DNA from: Azospirillum sp. TSH58
GTDB lineage: Bacteria; Pseudomonadota; Alphaproteobacteria; Azospirillales; Azospirillaceae
Direction: 5' to 3'
DNA length: 64,000 nt
Assembly: GCF_003119115.1 (NCBI RefSeq)
Contig: NZ_CP022367.1
Span: 633,001 to 697,000 of the forward strand
Numbering within the stretch: the stretch's first letter is position 1; each line of letters opens with the position of its first letter. This document shows positions 42,944-51,707 of the stretch, piece by piece. The position numbers and the translations under genes are program-made. Under the pieces are notes generated by a model. That model saw only the letters and a list, made by a program, of their open reading frames with translations, was not told the DNA's origin and did no database searches.

Positions 42944-43408
42944 TCAGCCCTTCATGGCTCGGGCGTTCGACTCAATCGCCGCCATGACCCGCACCGCGCC
43001 CGCGATCTCCGGGCCGGAGGCGCCCTGGAGCAGGCGGCGGCGCACGTCGTTCAGCGCGGCGTTCACGCGGGCCAGCAGGTCGCGGCCCTCGTCCGTCAGG
43101 TGCAGCGTCTTGGCCCGCCGGTCGTCCGGGGCCTCCCGGCGTTCGACCAGCTTCGCCGCCTCCAGGCTGTCGAGCAGCCGGACCAGCGACGGCCCCTCCA
43201 CCCCCATCTCCTCGGCCAGCTCGCGCTGGCGCATCCCGTCGCCGAGTTCGTTCAGAAGCATCAGCGGCGAGATGACGGAGGAGGAAAAGCCGCTCTCCGC
43301 CAGCACCTTGTTCGCTTCGCGCCGCCACAGATGGGCGGCGCGGAACAGGTGGATGCCGAAGTTGGACGGGAAGTCCGGAGCAGGCGTGGACGGGTCGTTC
43401 GATTGCAT
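42944..43408 (-). CDS. MarR family regulator of the efflux operon
   Basis: 154 residues. Winged-helix core: LLNELGDGMRQRELAEEMGVEGPSLVRLLDSLEAAKLVERREAPDDRRAKTLHLTDEGRDLL. It starts the four-gene run MarR, HlyD, FUSC, DUF1656, the usual layout of phenolic or aromatic-acid-responsive pumps. A palindrome at 43418-43430, 10 bases before its start, is a candidate autoregulatory site. Confidence 0.92.
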   Translation of the reverse strand: MQSNDPSTPAPDFPSNFGIHLFRAAHLWRREANKVLAESGFSSSVISPLMLLNELGDGMRQRELAEEMGVEGPSLVRLLDSLEAAKLVERREAPDDRRAKTLHLTDEGRDLLARVNAALNDVRRRLLQGASGPEIAGAVRVMAAIESNARAMKG

Positions 43409-43417
43409 GCCTATTTA

Positions 43418-43430
43418 ATAGCTTTGCTAT
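43418..43430. promoter_or_regulatory. Palindrome before the efflux MarR gene
   Basis: ATAGC-TTT-GCTAT, a perfect inverted repeat in an A/T-rich stretch, ending 10 bases upstream of the MarR start codon. An adjacent CTATT extends the pattern. Position over the promoter fits a MarR-family operator. Confidence 0.5.
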
Positions 43431-43465
43431 CTATTTTCGGCAAGATGCACCACCCCGCCGCCCGG

Positions 43466-44365
43466 TCATTGCAGGCATGCGCGCATCCGCGGCGTCATGA
43501 AGTCCAGGAAGGCGCGCACCCGGTGGGGCGCCCGTTCCCGCCCGGTGTAGACGGCGTGGATCTCCTCGCGGTCCACCAGCACGTCGTCCAGAACGCTGAC
43601 CAGCCGCCCGGCGGCGAGGTCGGGGCGGATGTGGTATTCGGCCAGCCGCGCCAGCCCGAGGCCGAGCAGGGCCATGTGGCGCACCGTCTCGCCGTTGTTG
43701 GCGACGATGCGCGTGTCGATCTCGCGGTCGACCAGCCGCCCGCCGGACTTCAGCGGCCAGACCGCGGCGGCGCGGCGGAAGTTGAAGCCCAGGCAGTCGT
43801 GGCGCTCCAGATCGGCGGCGCTGTCCGGCCGGCCCTTGCGCTCCAGATAGTCCGGCGACGCCACGATGCGCCGCCGCACGTCGCCCAGCCGCACCGCCAG
43901 CAGCGCCGAGTCGGACAGCCGCCCGGCGCGGAAGGCCACGTCGGTCCGGGCGGCGTAGAGGTCCACCACCTCGTCGGTCAGGGTCAGGTCCAGCCGGATG
44001 CCCGGATAGTCCCGCGTGAAGTCGGGCAGCAGCGGCAGCAGGCAATGCCGCCCGAAGGGCACCGACACGCTGACGCGGATCAGGCCGGTGGGCGAGCGGG
44101 CGCCCCCCGCCACCTCCGCCTCCATGGCGTCGAGGTCGCCCAGCAGGCTCTCGGCCCGCTCCCGGTACAGTTCCCCCTCCGCGGTCAGGCGCAGCCGGCG
44201 GGTGGAGCGTTCGACCAGCCGCACGCCGAGCCGCTCCTCCAGCCGGGTCACCAGCTTGGCGGTGGAGGATGGGGTCATGCCGACCTCCCGCCCGGCGGCG
44301 CTGAAGCTGCCCAGCGCCGCGACGCGCAGGAAGACCCTCATGTCCCAGGCCCGGCTGTCGCTCAT
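43466..44365 (-). CDS. LysR family transcriptional regulator
   Basis: 299 residues from ATG 44365. N-terminal helix-turn-helix (MRVFLRVAALGSFSAAGREVGMTPSSTAKLVTRLEERLGVRLVERSTRRLRLTAEG) and a substrate-binding-like effector domain. It is divergent from the MFS transporter gene and probably controls it; a perfect palindrome (44389-44403) lies between them. Confidence 0.92.
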   Translation of the reverse strand: MSDSRAWDMRVFLRVAALGSFSAAGREVGMTPSSTAKLVTRLEERLGVRLVERSTRRLRLTAEGELYRERAESLLGDLDAMEAEVAGGARSPTGLIRVSVSVPFGRHCLLPLLPDFTRDYPGIRLDLTLTDEVVDLYAARTDVAFRAGRLSDSALLAVRLGDVRRRIVASPDYLERKGRPDSAADLERHDCLGFNFRRAAAVWPLKSGGRLVDREIDTRIVANNGETVRHMALLGLGLARLAEYHIRPDLAAGRLVSVLDDVLVDREEIHAVYTGRERAPHRVRAFLDFMTPRMRACLQ

Positions 44366-44388
44366 CGGATGTGCCCTTTCGGCGATCT

Positions 44389-44403
44389 TGTCATTCAATG
44401 ACA
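44389..44403. promoter_or_regulatory. Perfect 15-base palindrome between LysR and MFS genes
   Basis: TGTCATT-C-AATGACA. It is 24 bases upstream of the LysR start and about 90 bases before the MFS start. LysR proteins usually bind such dyads between divergent genes. Direct assignment is inference. Confidence 0.55.
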
Positions 44404-44494
44404 CGATCATGCGAAAACGGACGGCATTCCGCATCCCGGCCTTTTGGCTCATCTGATGTGTCCTGCACAGCTCGCATGGATGGAGCCTTCAGTC

Positions 44495-45688
44495 ATGCCA
44501 CTCGCACTGCTGGCGCTGGCGATCAGCGCCTACGCCATCGGGACGACGGAGTTCGTCATCGTCGGCCTGCTGCCGACCGTCGCCACCGACCTGAACGTCA
44601 ACCTGCCGATGGCCGGCATGGTGGTCAGCGTCTACGCGCTGGGCGTCACCGTCGGCGCCCCGGTCCTGACCGCGCTCACCGGCCGTCTGCGGCGCAAGCC
44701 GCTGCTGCTCGGCCTGATGGGCCTCTTCATCGCCGGCAACCTGCTGGCCGGGGTCAGCCCCAATTACGAGACGCTGCTGGCCGCCCGCGTGCTCAGCGCC
44801 TTCGCGCACGGCGTCTTCTTCTCGGTCGGCGCGACCATCGCCGCCGACCTCGTGCCGGAGGACAAGCGGGCCTCGGCCATCGCCATGATGTTCTCCGGCC
44901 TGACCATCGCCATCGTCACCGGCGTGCCGATGGGCACCTGGATCGGGCAGCATTTCGGCTGGCGCGCCACCTTCCTGGCGGTCTCCGCGCTGGGCGTGAT
45001 CGGCGCGCTGGGTGTGGCCGCGCTCGTCCCGGCGAAGCTCAGCCAGCCGCCCGCCGCCGGGTTGGCCACGCAGGTCCGCGTGCTGGCCAAGCCGCGCCTG
45101 CTGCTGGCCTTCGCCATCACGGCGCTGGGCTATGGCGGGACCTTCGTCGCCTTCACCTATCTGGCGCCCATCCTGGAGACGATCACCGGCTTCTCCAGCG
45201 GCACGGTCAGCCTCGTCCTGGTGCTCTACGGCGCGGCCATCGCGGTCGGCAACATGGTGGGCGGCAAGCTCGCCAACCGCAACCCGGTCCGCGCGCTGGC
45301 GTGGCTGTTCGCCCTTCAGGCCGCGGTGCTGATCGTCTTCACCTTCACCGCCTCCAGCCCGGTTCCGGCGCTGGTCACGCTGGCGGGCATGGGTGCCCTG
45401 GCCTTCGCCAACGTGCCGGGGCTCCAGCTCTACGTCGTGCAGCTGGCGCAGCGCCACGCGCCGGGAGCGGTGGACGTCGCTTCGGCCCTGAACATCGCCG
45501 CCTTCAACCTGGGCATCGCCGCCGGCGCCTTCTTCGGCGGCCGGGTGGTGGACAGCGCCCTCGGCCTCGCGGCAACACCCTGGGTGGGTGGGCTGTTCGT
45601 GCTGGGTGGGCTGGCGCTGACCCTGCTCAGCGGCGCCCTCGACCGCAAGGACGGGCGCCGCGGCGCCACCGTCGCCCAGCCGGCCTGA
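44495..45688 (+). CDS. MFS transporter (drug or sugar efflux type)
   Basis: 397 residues from ATG 44495. About 12 membrane helices. The loop-2 region reads GAPVLTALTGRLRRKPLLLGLMGLF and the helix-4/5 region FAHGVFFSVGATIAADLVPEDKRASAIAMMFSGLTIAIVTGVPMGTWIG, typical of the DHA1/YdhP-AraJ efflux group. Divergent from the LysR gene; 40 bases before the aldo/keto reductase gene, with which it likely forms an operon. Confidence 0.9.
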   Translation: MPLALLALAISAYAIGTTEFVIVGLLPTVATDLNVNLPMAGMVVSVYALGVTVGAPVLTALTGRLRRKPLLLGLMGLFIAGNLLAGVSPNYETLLAARVLSAFAHGVFFSVGATIAADLVPEDKRASAIAMMFSGLTIAIVTGVPMGTWIGQHFGWRATFLAVSALGVIGALGVAALVPAKLSQPPAAGLATQVRVLAKPRLLLAFAITALGYGGTFVAFTYLAPILETITGFSSGTVSLVLVLYGAAIAVGNMVGGKLANRNPVRALAWLFALQAAVLIVFTFTASSPVPALVTLAGMGALAFANVPGLQLYVVQLAQRHAPGAVDVASALNIAAFNLGIAAGAFFGGRVVDSALGLAATPWVGGLFVLGGLALTLLSGALDRKDGRRGATVAQPA

Positions 45689-45728
45689 TACATTGATAAG
45701 AAATCCACGTTCGAGAGGATCGAGACCA

Positions 45729-46553
45729 ATGCACACCGTGACCGCCAACGGCGCCGCCATCCCCGCCCTCGGCTTCGGCACCTTCCGCATGAGCGGCCCC
45801 GACGTTCTGCGCATGGTGCCGGAGGTCCTGAAGATCGGCTTCCGCCACATCGACACCGCGCAAATCTACGGCAACGAGGGCGAGGTCGGCGAGGCCATCA
45901 AGGCGTCGGGCCTGCCGCGCGGCGACGTCTTCCTGACCACCAAGGTCTGGGTCAGCAACTACAAGGCCGACGACTTCCGCCGCTCGGTGGACGAGAGCCT
46001 GGCAAAGCTGCGGACCGATTACGTGGACCTGCTGCTGCTCCACTGGCCGAACGAGGCCGTTCCGCTCGCCGAGCAGATCGCGGCGCTGAACGCCGTCCAG
46101 GCCGCCGGCAAGACCCGCCACATCGGCGTCAGCAACTTCAACCGCAAGCTGCTGGACGAGTCCGTGCGCCTCAGCACGGCGCCCATCGTGACCAACCAGA
46201 TCGAATACCACCCCTATCTCGACCAGTCGGCGATGCTGGAGGCGGCCCGCCGCCACGGCCAGTCGGTCACCGCCTATTACGCGATGGCCGACGGCAAGGT
46301 CTTCAAGGATCCGGTGCTGACCGACATCGCGACACGGACGGGCAAGAGCGTGGCCCAGGTGGTCCTGCGCTGGCTGGTGCAGCAGGAGGGGGTGATCGCC
46401 CTGTCGAAGACGGTCGGCGAGAAGCGCGCCGCCGAGAACCTCGCCATCTTCGACTTCGAGCTGTCGGAGGCGGACATGGCGGCCATCCATGGCCTCGCCC
46501 GACCCGACGGGCGGATCGTCAGCCCGGACGGTCTGGCGCCCGCCTGGGACTGA
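45729..46553 (+). CDS. Aldo/keto reductase (DkgB-like)
   Basis: 274 residues from ATG 45729. Catalytic tetrad D42, Y47 (DTAQIYGNE), K72 (TTKVW) and H105 (LLLHWPN). NADPH-site residues are in the C-terminal ALSKTVGEKRAAENLAIFDF. These enzymes reduce aldehydes or 2,5-diketogluconate using NADPH. Likely co-transcribed with the MFS gene. Confidence 0.94.
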   Translation: MHTVTANGAAIPALGFGTFRMSGPDVLRMVPEVLKIGFRHIDTAQIYGNEGEVGEAIKASGLPRGDVFLTTKVWVSNYKADDFRRSVDESLAKLRTDYVDLLLLHWPNEAVPLAEQIAALNAVQAAGKTRHIGVSNFNRKLLDESVRLSTAPIVTNQIEYHPYLDQSAMLEAARRHGQSVTAYYAMADGKVFKDPVLTDIATRTGKSVAQVVLRWLVQQEGVIALSKTVGEKRAAENLAIFDFELSEADMAAIHGLARPDGRIVSPDGLAPAWD

Positions 46554-46578
46554 CGTCCAACCCAGCTGCCGTGGCCAG

Positions 46579-48360
46579 CTAATGCGGCATCAGGGGCCAG
46601 AACAGCGCGATCGCCGTCGTGCCCAGCACGATGACGATCAGCGACAGCGGCAGGCCGAGGCGCGCGTAGTCGCTGAAGCGGTAGCCGCCCGGCCCCATGA
46701 CCAGCGTGTTGCACTGGTGCCCGATGGGGGTGAGGAAGTCGCAGCCCGCCCCCACGGCCACCGCCATCAGGAAGGCGTCGGGCCGCAAGCCCAGATGGCT
46801 GGCGAGGCTGGCCGCGATGGGGGCCATCACCAGCACGGTGGCCGCGTTGTTCAGGAAGGGCGTCACCGCCATCGCCGCCACCAGCATCATGGCCAACGCG
46901 CCGATGGGCGGCATCCCCTGCGCGGCGACGGACAGCCAGCCGGCGATCAGCTCCGTCCCGCCGGTGGTGCGCAACGCCTCGCTGACCGGGATCAGGGCGC
47001 CCAGCAGCACCAGGATCGGCCACTCGATCGAGTCGTAGGCCTCCTTCAGCGTGATCACCCGCAGCGCCGTCATGGCGACCGCCGCGCCGAAGAAGGCCAG
47101 CGTCACCGGGACGAGGCTGGTCGCCACCAGCCCGATGGTCACCGCCATCACGGCCAGCGCGATCCGCCGCTTGCGCCGCCGCCCGATGGACAGGTTGCGC
47201 TCGGCCAGCGGCAGGCAGCCGAGTTCGTTCAGCGTGTCCGACAGCCCCGCCGCCCGCGCCTGGAGCACCACCAGATCGCCCGGCTGGAAGCGGACGCGGC
47301 GCAGCCGCTGGCGGATCGGCCGGCCGCGCCGGCTGAGCGCCAGCAGGTTGGCGCCGTAGCGCTCGCGCAGTTCCACATCCTCGACGTTGCTGCCGATCAG
47401 GGGGGAGCGCGGCTCCACCACCGCTTCGAGGACCGCCAGATCCTCGTCGCTCTCCACCCCCTCCAGCTCCTTCTCGTGCATCAGCTCCAGGCCGGCGTGC
47501 TTCACGAGGTCGCCCAGCGCCTGGGTGTCGGCCTCCAGCACCAGCACGTCGCCCGCCAGAAGCACCCAGTGGCCGGACGGGATGTGGCGGCGGTGCCGCC
47601 CGCGGATGATCGCCGCGACCGTCACGTCGCCCTCGCCGTAGGCCTCCAGGTCGGCCACCGTCTTGCCGACGAAGGGCGATTTCTCCGGCAGCAGCGCCTC
47701 CGCCGTGTAGTCGTCGATGGAGAAGCCTCCGGCGCTGCCCGACGCCGCCTGCCGACCGGTGGGCAACAGGCGGTAGCCGACCGTCAGGAAAGCCACCCCC
47801 GCCACCGCGACGGTCAGCCCGACCGGCGTGAAGTCGAACATGCCGAAGGGTTCGCCCACCATCTCGTTGCGCAGGCGGCTGACGATGATGTTGGGGGAGG
47901 TGCCGACCAGCGTCATCAGCCCGCCCAGCAGCGAGCCGAAGGCCATGGGCATCAGCAGCGACGACACCTTCGTCCCGTTGCGCCGCGCCACCTGCATGGC
48001 GATGGGCATGAAGATGGCGAGCGCCCCGATGTTCTTGACCACCGCTGACAGCAGGGTCACCGCCCCCGTCAGCACGATGATCTGCGCCGGTACGGTCTTC
48101 ATGCGGGCGCTGAGGGGGCGCATCACCTCCTCGACGATGCCGGAGCGGCCGACCGCCGCGCTGACCACCAGCGCCGAGCCGACGATGATGACGATGTCGT
48201 CGGAGAAGCCGCTGAAGGCGTCCTTTGGCTTGACGATCCCGACGGCCACCGCCGCCAGCAGCGCCAACATGGCGACGAGATCGTAGCGCAGCTTGTCCCA
48301 GATCAGCAGCGCGATCACCGCGCCGATGATGCCGAAGGCGAGTCCCTGGTCGAGCGTCAT
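46579..48360 (-). CDS. SLC13-family anion transporter with RCK_C (TrkA-C) domains
   Basis: 593 residues. Hydrophobic N-terminal half with FSGFSDDIVIIVGSALVVSAAVGRSGIVEEVMRPLS and LLMPMAFGSLLGGLMTLVGTSPNIIVS (the SNT-like substrate motif). Two soluble TrkA-C domains in the middle (AYGEGDVTVAAIIRGRHRRHIPSGHWVLLAGDVLVLEA and RERYGANLLALSRRGRPIRQRLRRVRFQPGDLVVLQA), then a second membrane half. Members move sulfate, arsenite or dicarboxylates. Substrate unknown. Confidence 0.93.
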   Translation of the reverse strand: MTLDQGLAFGIIGAVIALLIWDKLRYDLVAMLALLAAVAVGIVKPKDAFSGFSDDIVIIVGSALVVSAAVGRSGIVEEVMRPLSARMKTVPAQIIVLTGAVTLLSAVVKNIGALAIFMPIAMQVARRNGTKVSSLLMPMAFGSLLGGLMTLVGTSPNIIVSRLRNEMVGEPFGMFDFTPVGLTVAVAGVAFLTVGYRLLPTGRQAASGSAGGFSIDDYTAEALLPEKSPFVGKTVADLEAYGEGDVTVAAIIRGRHRRHIPSGHWVLLAGDVLVLEADTQALGDLVKHAGLELMHEKELEGVESDEDLAVLEAVVEPRSPLIGSNVEDVELRERYGANLLALSRRGRPIRQRLRRVRFQPGDLVVLQARAAGLSDTLNELGCLPLAERNLSIGRRRKRRIALAVMAVTIGLVATSLVPVTLAFFGAAVAMTALRVITLKEAYDSIEWPILVLLGALIPVSEALRTTGGTELIAGWLSVAAQGMPPIGALAMMLVAAMAVTPFLNNAATVLVMAPIAASLASHLGLRPDAFLMAVAVGAGCDFLTPIGHQCNTLVMGPGGYRFSDYARLGLPLSLIVIVLGTTAIALFWPLMPH

Positions 48361-48393
48361 GCAGCCCTTTTTTCGGGGATTGTTGGTGCGTCG

Positions 48394-50412
48394 TTACTGC
48401 GATTTGCCGGAGGAGGAGCCCGATGGCGCCGCGTCGCGCCCCTTGCCGGTCCCGCTGGAGCCGGTGTTGGAGTTCGACGGGGACCGGGCGTTCCGGACGA
48501 GTTCGCCGCAGTGTGGCTGCTCGTCACTGCCTGGGTCAAGAAAAGGCAGGACGCTGGCCAGCGGCGTCAGCAGGACGCCCAGGGCCACCGCCGCCGCGCC
48601 GCGGGCCGCCGATTCCGCCGCGTTCACCCCGATCTCCGGCGCCCCCAGCGTGCCGCGGACATGGACCGGAACGTGGGTGGCGAAAATCTGGGGGCTCTTG
48701 GCCCGCCCGAGCACGGTCATGTCGATCGCCTCGCTGCGCAGGTTGATCGTGCCCTCCGCCGTCACCAGCGTCTCCGGGGTGTCGAGCACCAGCGCGCGGC
48801 TTTCCGCCAGCCCGTTCTTCACCGTCACATCGGCGACGAGGCAGTTGAAGGGCAAGGGCCGGTCGCCCGACAGGACGACGCCCAGCGTCTCCAGGATGTT
48901 GGTCTTCAGCCCCTTGACCGCGTAGCTGGTGATCCGCCCGCCGTCCACCGCGACGCCCAGCTTGCCGTCCGACGCGCCCAGGATGTTGGCGACCGTGGTC
49001 CCCTGCCCCTTCAGCTGGATGCGCCCGCTCGCCGTGCCGCCCATCTCCTGCGCGAAGGCCGTCTCGCGGAACAGGCGGGCCAGCTTGATCTGCCGGACGT
49101 CCAGGTTGATGTCCAGCGCCGGGGTCTTGCGCCCGCCGTCCAGCACCGCCGTCCCGGCGATCCGACCGCCGCCGACGCCCAGCGACAGCGGGTCCAGCAC
49201 CAGCCGCCCGTTCTCCAGCTTCGCCCGCGCGTCGAGAGCGTCCAGCGTGGAGAAGGGCGCCTCCACATGCTCGCCGCGGAACTTCACGTCCATGTCGGCG
49301 GTGCGCAGCTTTTCCAGCGGGACCTCGGTGGCCGGGATGATCCGCTCGCGCCCCTTGGTCGGGTAGTCGCCGCGGCCTTCCGGGGAGGCGCCGATGAAGC
49401 CCGCCAGATCGATCGCCGCCAGCTTGCGCGACGTGAGGTCGCCGGTGATCCGCGGGCGCTCGCCGCCCAGATCGACCGCCACCTGACCGGACAGGTCGCT
49501 TTCCCCGACCTTGCCGTTCAGCCCCTCGAACCGCCAGACGTCGCCCTCGCGGCCGAGATGGCCGGAGATGGCGTAGGGCCGCGTCGTCGGCACGGGAATG
49601 CCCAGGATCGGGAAGACGTCGGCCAGATCGTCGCCGCGCAGTTCCACCGACAGGTCCACGCCCTGGAGCAGCACCGGCTCGGCGATCGAACCCTCGATCT
49701 TGCCGCGGGTCTTGCCGATGGCGGTCTCGACCCGCAGCGGGTAGGGCTTGGGATCGTCGCGCAGATACTCCAGCGAGCCGCCGGCCGCCGTCAGGGTGAA
49801 GGGCTTGCCGGCGAAGTCGCCCTTGCCATCCAGCCGGACCTCCTGGTCGCCGTTGCCGCCGACCGCCGTGTTGATGCCGCTGTCGATGTCGATCTTGCGG
49901 ATCGGATCGCGGAAGCGCAGGCGCCCCTCCTCGACCACGAGCGTCTCGATGATCGGCAGGTCGGTGCGATCCTCCGGCTTGATCGTCTCCTTCGCCGCCT
50001 CCTTGCGCGGGTCCGGCCCGCCGAAATTCCAATTGGCGGCACCCTCCCGGTTCTTCTCCAGAAGCAGCTTGGGGCCGGTGAGGCGGATCTCCGGAAACTC
50101 GAAGTCGCCGCGCAGCAGCGGCCAGAGTCGGAGCTGGAGGTCCAGCACCCGCAGTTCCGCCATCGTCCGGTCGTCGCTCCACTCCGCGTTGGCGACGCGC
50201 AGACCTTCGACGCGGATGCGCAGCGGGTCCCCCAACCGGACGTTGAGATCGCCGTCGATGGCGACCTCGCGGTTCAGCGCCTTGGACGCCTGCCGGGCGA
50301 TGAAGCCACGGGCGTCGTTCCAGTCGAAGACGGCCAGAGCGATGCCGATGCCCGCCGCCACGGTTACCACCAGCCCCAACAGGCCGTAGCCGATCCATTT
50401 CACCACGGCCAT
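48394..50412 (-). CDS. AsmA family protein
   Basis: 672 residues from ATG 50412. An N-terminal membrane helix (IGYGLLGLVVTVAAGIGIALAVF) precedes a long beta-rich periplasmic part with the AsmA C-terminal pattern (ATSGRIQLKGQGTTVANILGASDGKLGVAVDGGRITSYAVKGL.. LNLRSEAIDMTVLGRAKSP). AsmA-like proteins bridge the periplasm and carry phospholipids to the outer membrane. Confidence 0.9.
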   Translation of the reverse strand: MAVVKWIGYGLLGLVVTVAAGIGIALAVFDWNDARGFIARQASKALNREVAIDGDLNVRLGDPLRIRVEGLRVANAEWSDDRTMAELRVLDLQLRLWPLLRGDFEFPEIRLTGPKLLLEKNREGAANWNFGGPDPRKEAAKETIKPEDRTDLPIIETLVVEEGRLRFRDPIRKIDIDSGINTAVGGNGDQEVRLDGKGDFAGKPFTLTAAGGSLEYLRDDPKPYPLRVETAIGKTRGKIEGSIAEPVLLQGVDLSVELRGDDLADVFPILGIPVPTTRPYAISGHLGREGDVWRFEGLNGKVGESDLSGQVAVDLGGERPRITGDLTSRKLAAIDLAGFIGASPEGRGDYPTKGRERIIPATEVPLEKLRTADMDVKFRGEHVEAPFSTLDALDARAKLENGRLVLDPLSLGVGGGRIAGTAVLDGGRKTPALDINLDVRQIKLARLFRETAFAQEMGGTASGRIQLKGQGTTVANILGASDGKLGVAVDGGRITSYAVKGLKTNILETLGVVLSGDRPLPFNCLVADVTVKNGLAESRALVLDTPETLVTAEGTINLRSEAIDMTVLGRAKSPQIFATHVPVHVRGTLGAPEIGVNAAESAARGAAAVALGVLLTPLASVLPFLDPGSDEQPHCGELVRNARSPSNSNTGSSGTGKGRDAAPSGSSSGKSQ

Positions 50413-50601
50413 CCGCCACGCCCCTCTGCCTGCCCGCACCGCACCCTCTGGCTGAATAACGGGCAAATGACCGGCGGTGTGACGCCCTACCTCCAAAGGG
50501 CAGAGTTATGGACGATCTTGTGCGGATTTAACGGAAAATTGAGCGAATCATGCTACGGGTGGTACCGCCCGGCTTTCCACTTCCCTCCCGACCCGAGAAC
50601 C

Positions 50602-51705
50602 ATGCGTTCACTTACGAATTTTGCTCCCTCCACCTTCGAGGAGCGCGGCGCCGCCGTGGCCTTCACCACCCCGGTGCTGGCGCAGACGCGGGTGCGCAAG
50701 GACGACAGGGACAAGCTGGAGGTTCTGATCCCCAACCTGTCGGAGGGGCACGGAGTCTATGTGGTGCCGTGGAAGGGGCTGCCGCTCGCCTTCCCGATGA
50801 CCGTCCACGACCGCATGTTGCAGGACCTGATCCGCAAGGCGGACGGCTGCTCGCCGGACGACATCCGCAAGGCGGTGCTCCAGGCGGCGCGCTGCGGCCT
50901 TGCCGGGCCGCTGGCCGTGGAGGCGGCGGATGCCGCACTCCGCGACGAGGACGAGCAGCGCCTGCTCATCAACTACCAGCTCATCGTCGAGGTTCTGAAG
51001 GCGGTCGGGCTGGAATCGACGGACATCCTGCGCGCCGGCCTCGGCTCCGAGAAGGGCGAGCAGCTGACCCGCAGCTACATGACCAAGGCGGCGCAGAGCC
51101 TCGCCCTGGAGCCGACCGAGCTGTACGCGCGGGTGGCCGAGCTGGCGACCTTCATGGAGCCGGTGGGCATCGCCACGTCGCCGAAGCCGGCGCGGCTGCG
51201 CCGTCTGGCGCGCGACCTGCTGCAGTTCCGCGACACCATGACCGACTGGGCGAACGGCAGCGTGTCGGAAGCCGCCCCCATCGGCACCTTCTGCGCGGAG
51301 GTGGCGGAACACACGCTCAATCAGGTCCGCAACGTGGTGAACCAGCTCGACCAGTCGGTCGCCGCTTTTGAAACGCTGCTGCGCCAGTGGGACACCAAGC
51401 GCACGCTGGTGCGGAGGGCGACCACCCGTCTGTCCTGGCTGCTCGACGGCTGGGACTTCATCATCACGAGCTGGGCGGAGGCGCAGACCCGGAGCAAGCA
51501 CGAGCAGGACATGACCGTGCACGAACTGTTCCGCGTGCTGCCCCTGCTGCCCAAGGACGAGGAAAAGTCCGACCACGCGCTGCAGGCCGACCGGCTGCTG
51601 GCCTCGAACCGCCGCACGGTGCGCGCCTATGTGGACTGGCGCAGCGGCCAGCTCGACATGGACCTCGTGATGCGGATCGAGGCGATCAAGGCGAAGGCGG
51701 CCTGA
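50602..51705 (+). CDS. Hypothetical protein, 367 residues (first gene of a three-gene operon)
   Basis: From ATG 50602. I do not recognise the family. Soluble, mostly helical. The N-terminus starts SLTNFAPSTFEERGAAVAFTTPVLAQTRVRKDD and may recognise a partner; FTTPVLAQ is not a signal peptide because no hydrophobic core precedes it. Conserved-looking segments are HGVYVVPWKGLPLAFPMTVHDRML and LRRLARDLLQFRDTMTDWANG. The next gene starts 2 bases after its stop, so they are co-translated. Codon use is normal for the window. Confidence 0.8.
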   Translation: MRSLTNFAPSTFEERGAAVAFTTPVLAQTRVRKDDRDKLEVLIPNLSEGHGVYVVPWKGLPLAFPMTVHDRMLQDLIRKADGCSPDDIRKAVLQAARCGLAGPLAVEAADAALRDEDEQRLLINYQLIVEVLKAVGLESTDILRAGLGSEKGEQLTRSYMTKAAQSLALEPTELYARVAELATFMEPVGIATSPKPARLRRLARDLLQFRDTMTDWANGSVSEAAPIGTFCAEVAEHTLNQVRNVVNQLDQSVAAFETLLRQWDTKRTLVRRATTRLSWLLDGWDFIITSWAEAQTRSKHEQDMTVHELFRVLPLLPKDEEKSDHALQADRLLASNRRTVRAYVDWRSGQLDMDLVMRIEAIKAKAA

Positions 51706-51707
51706 CC

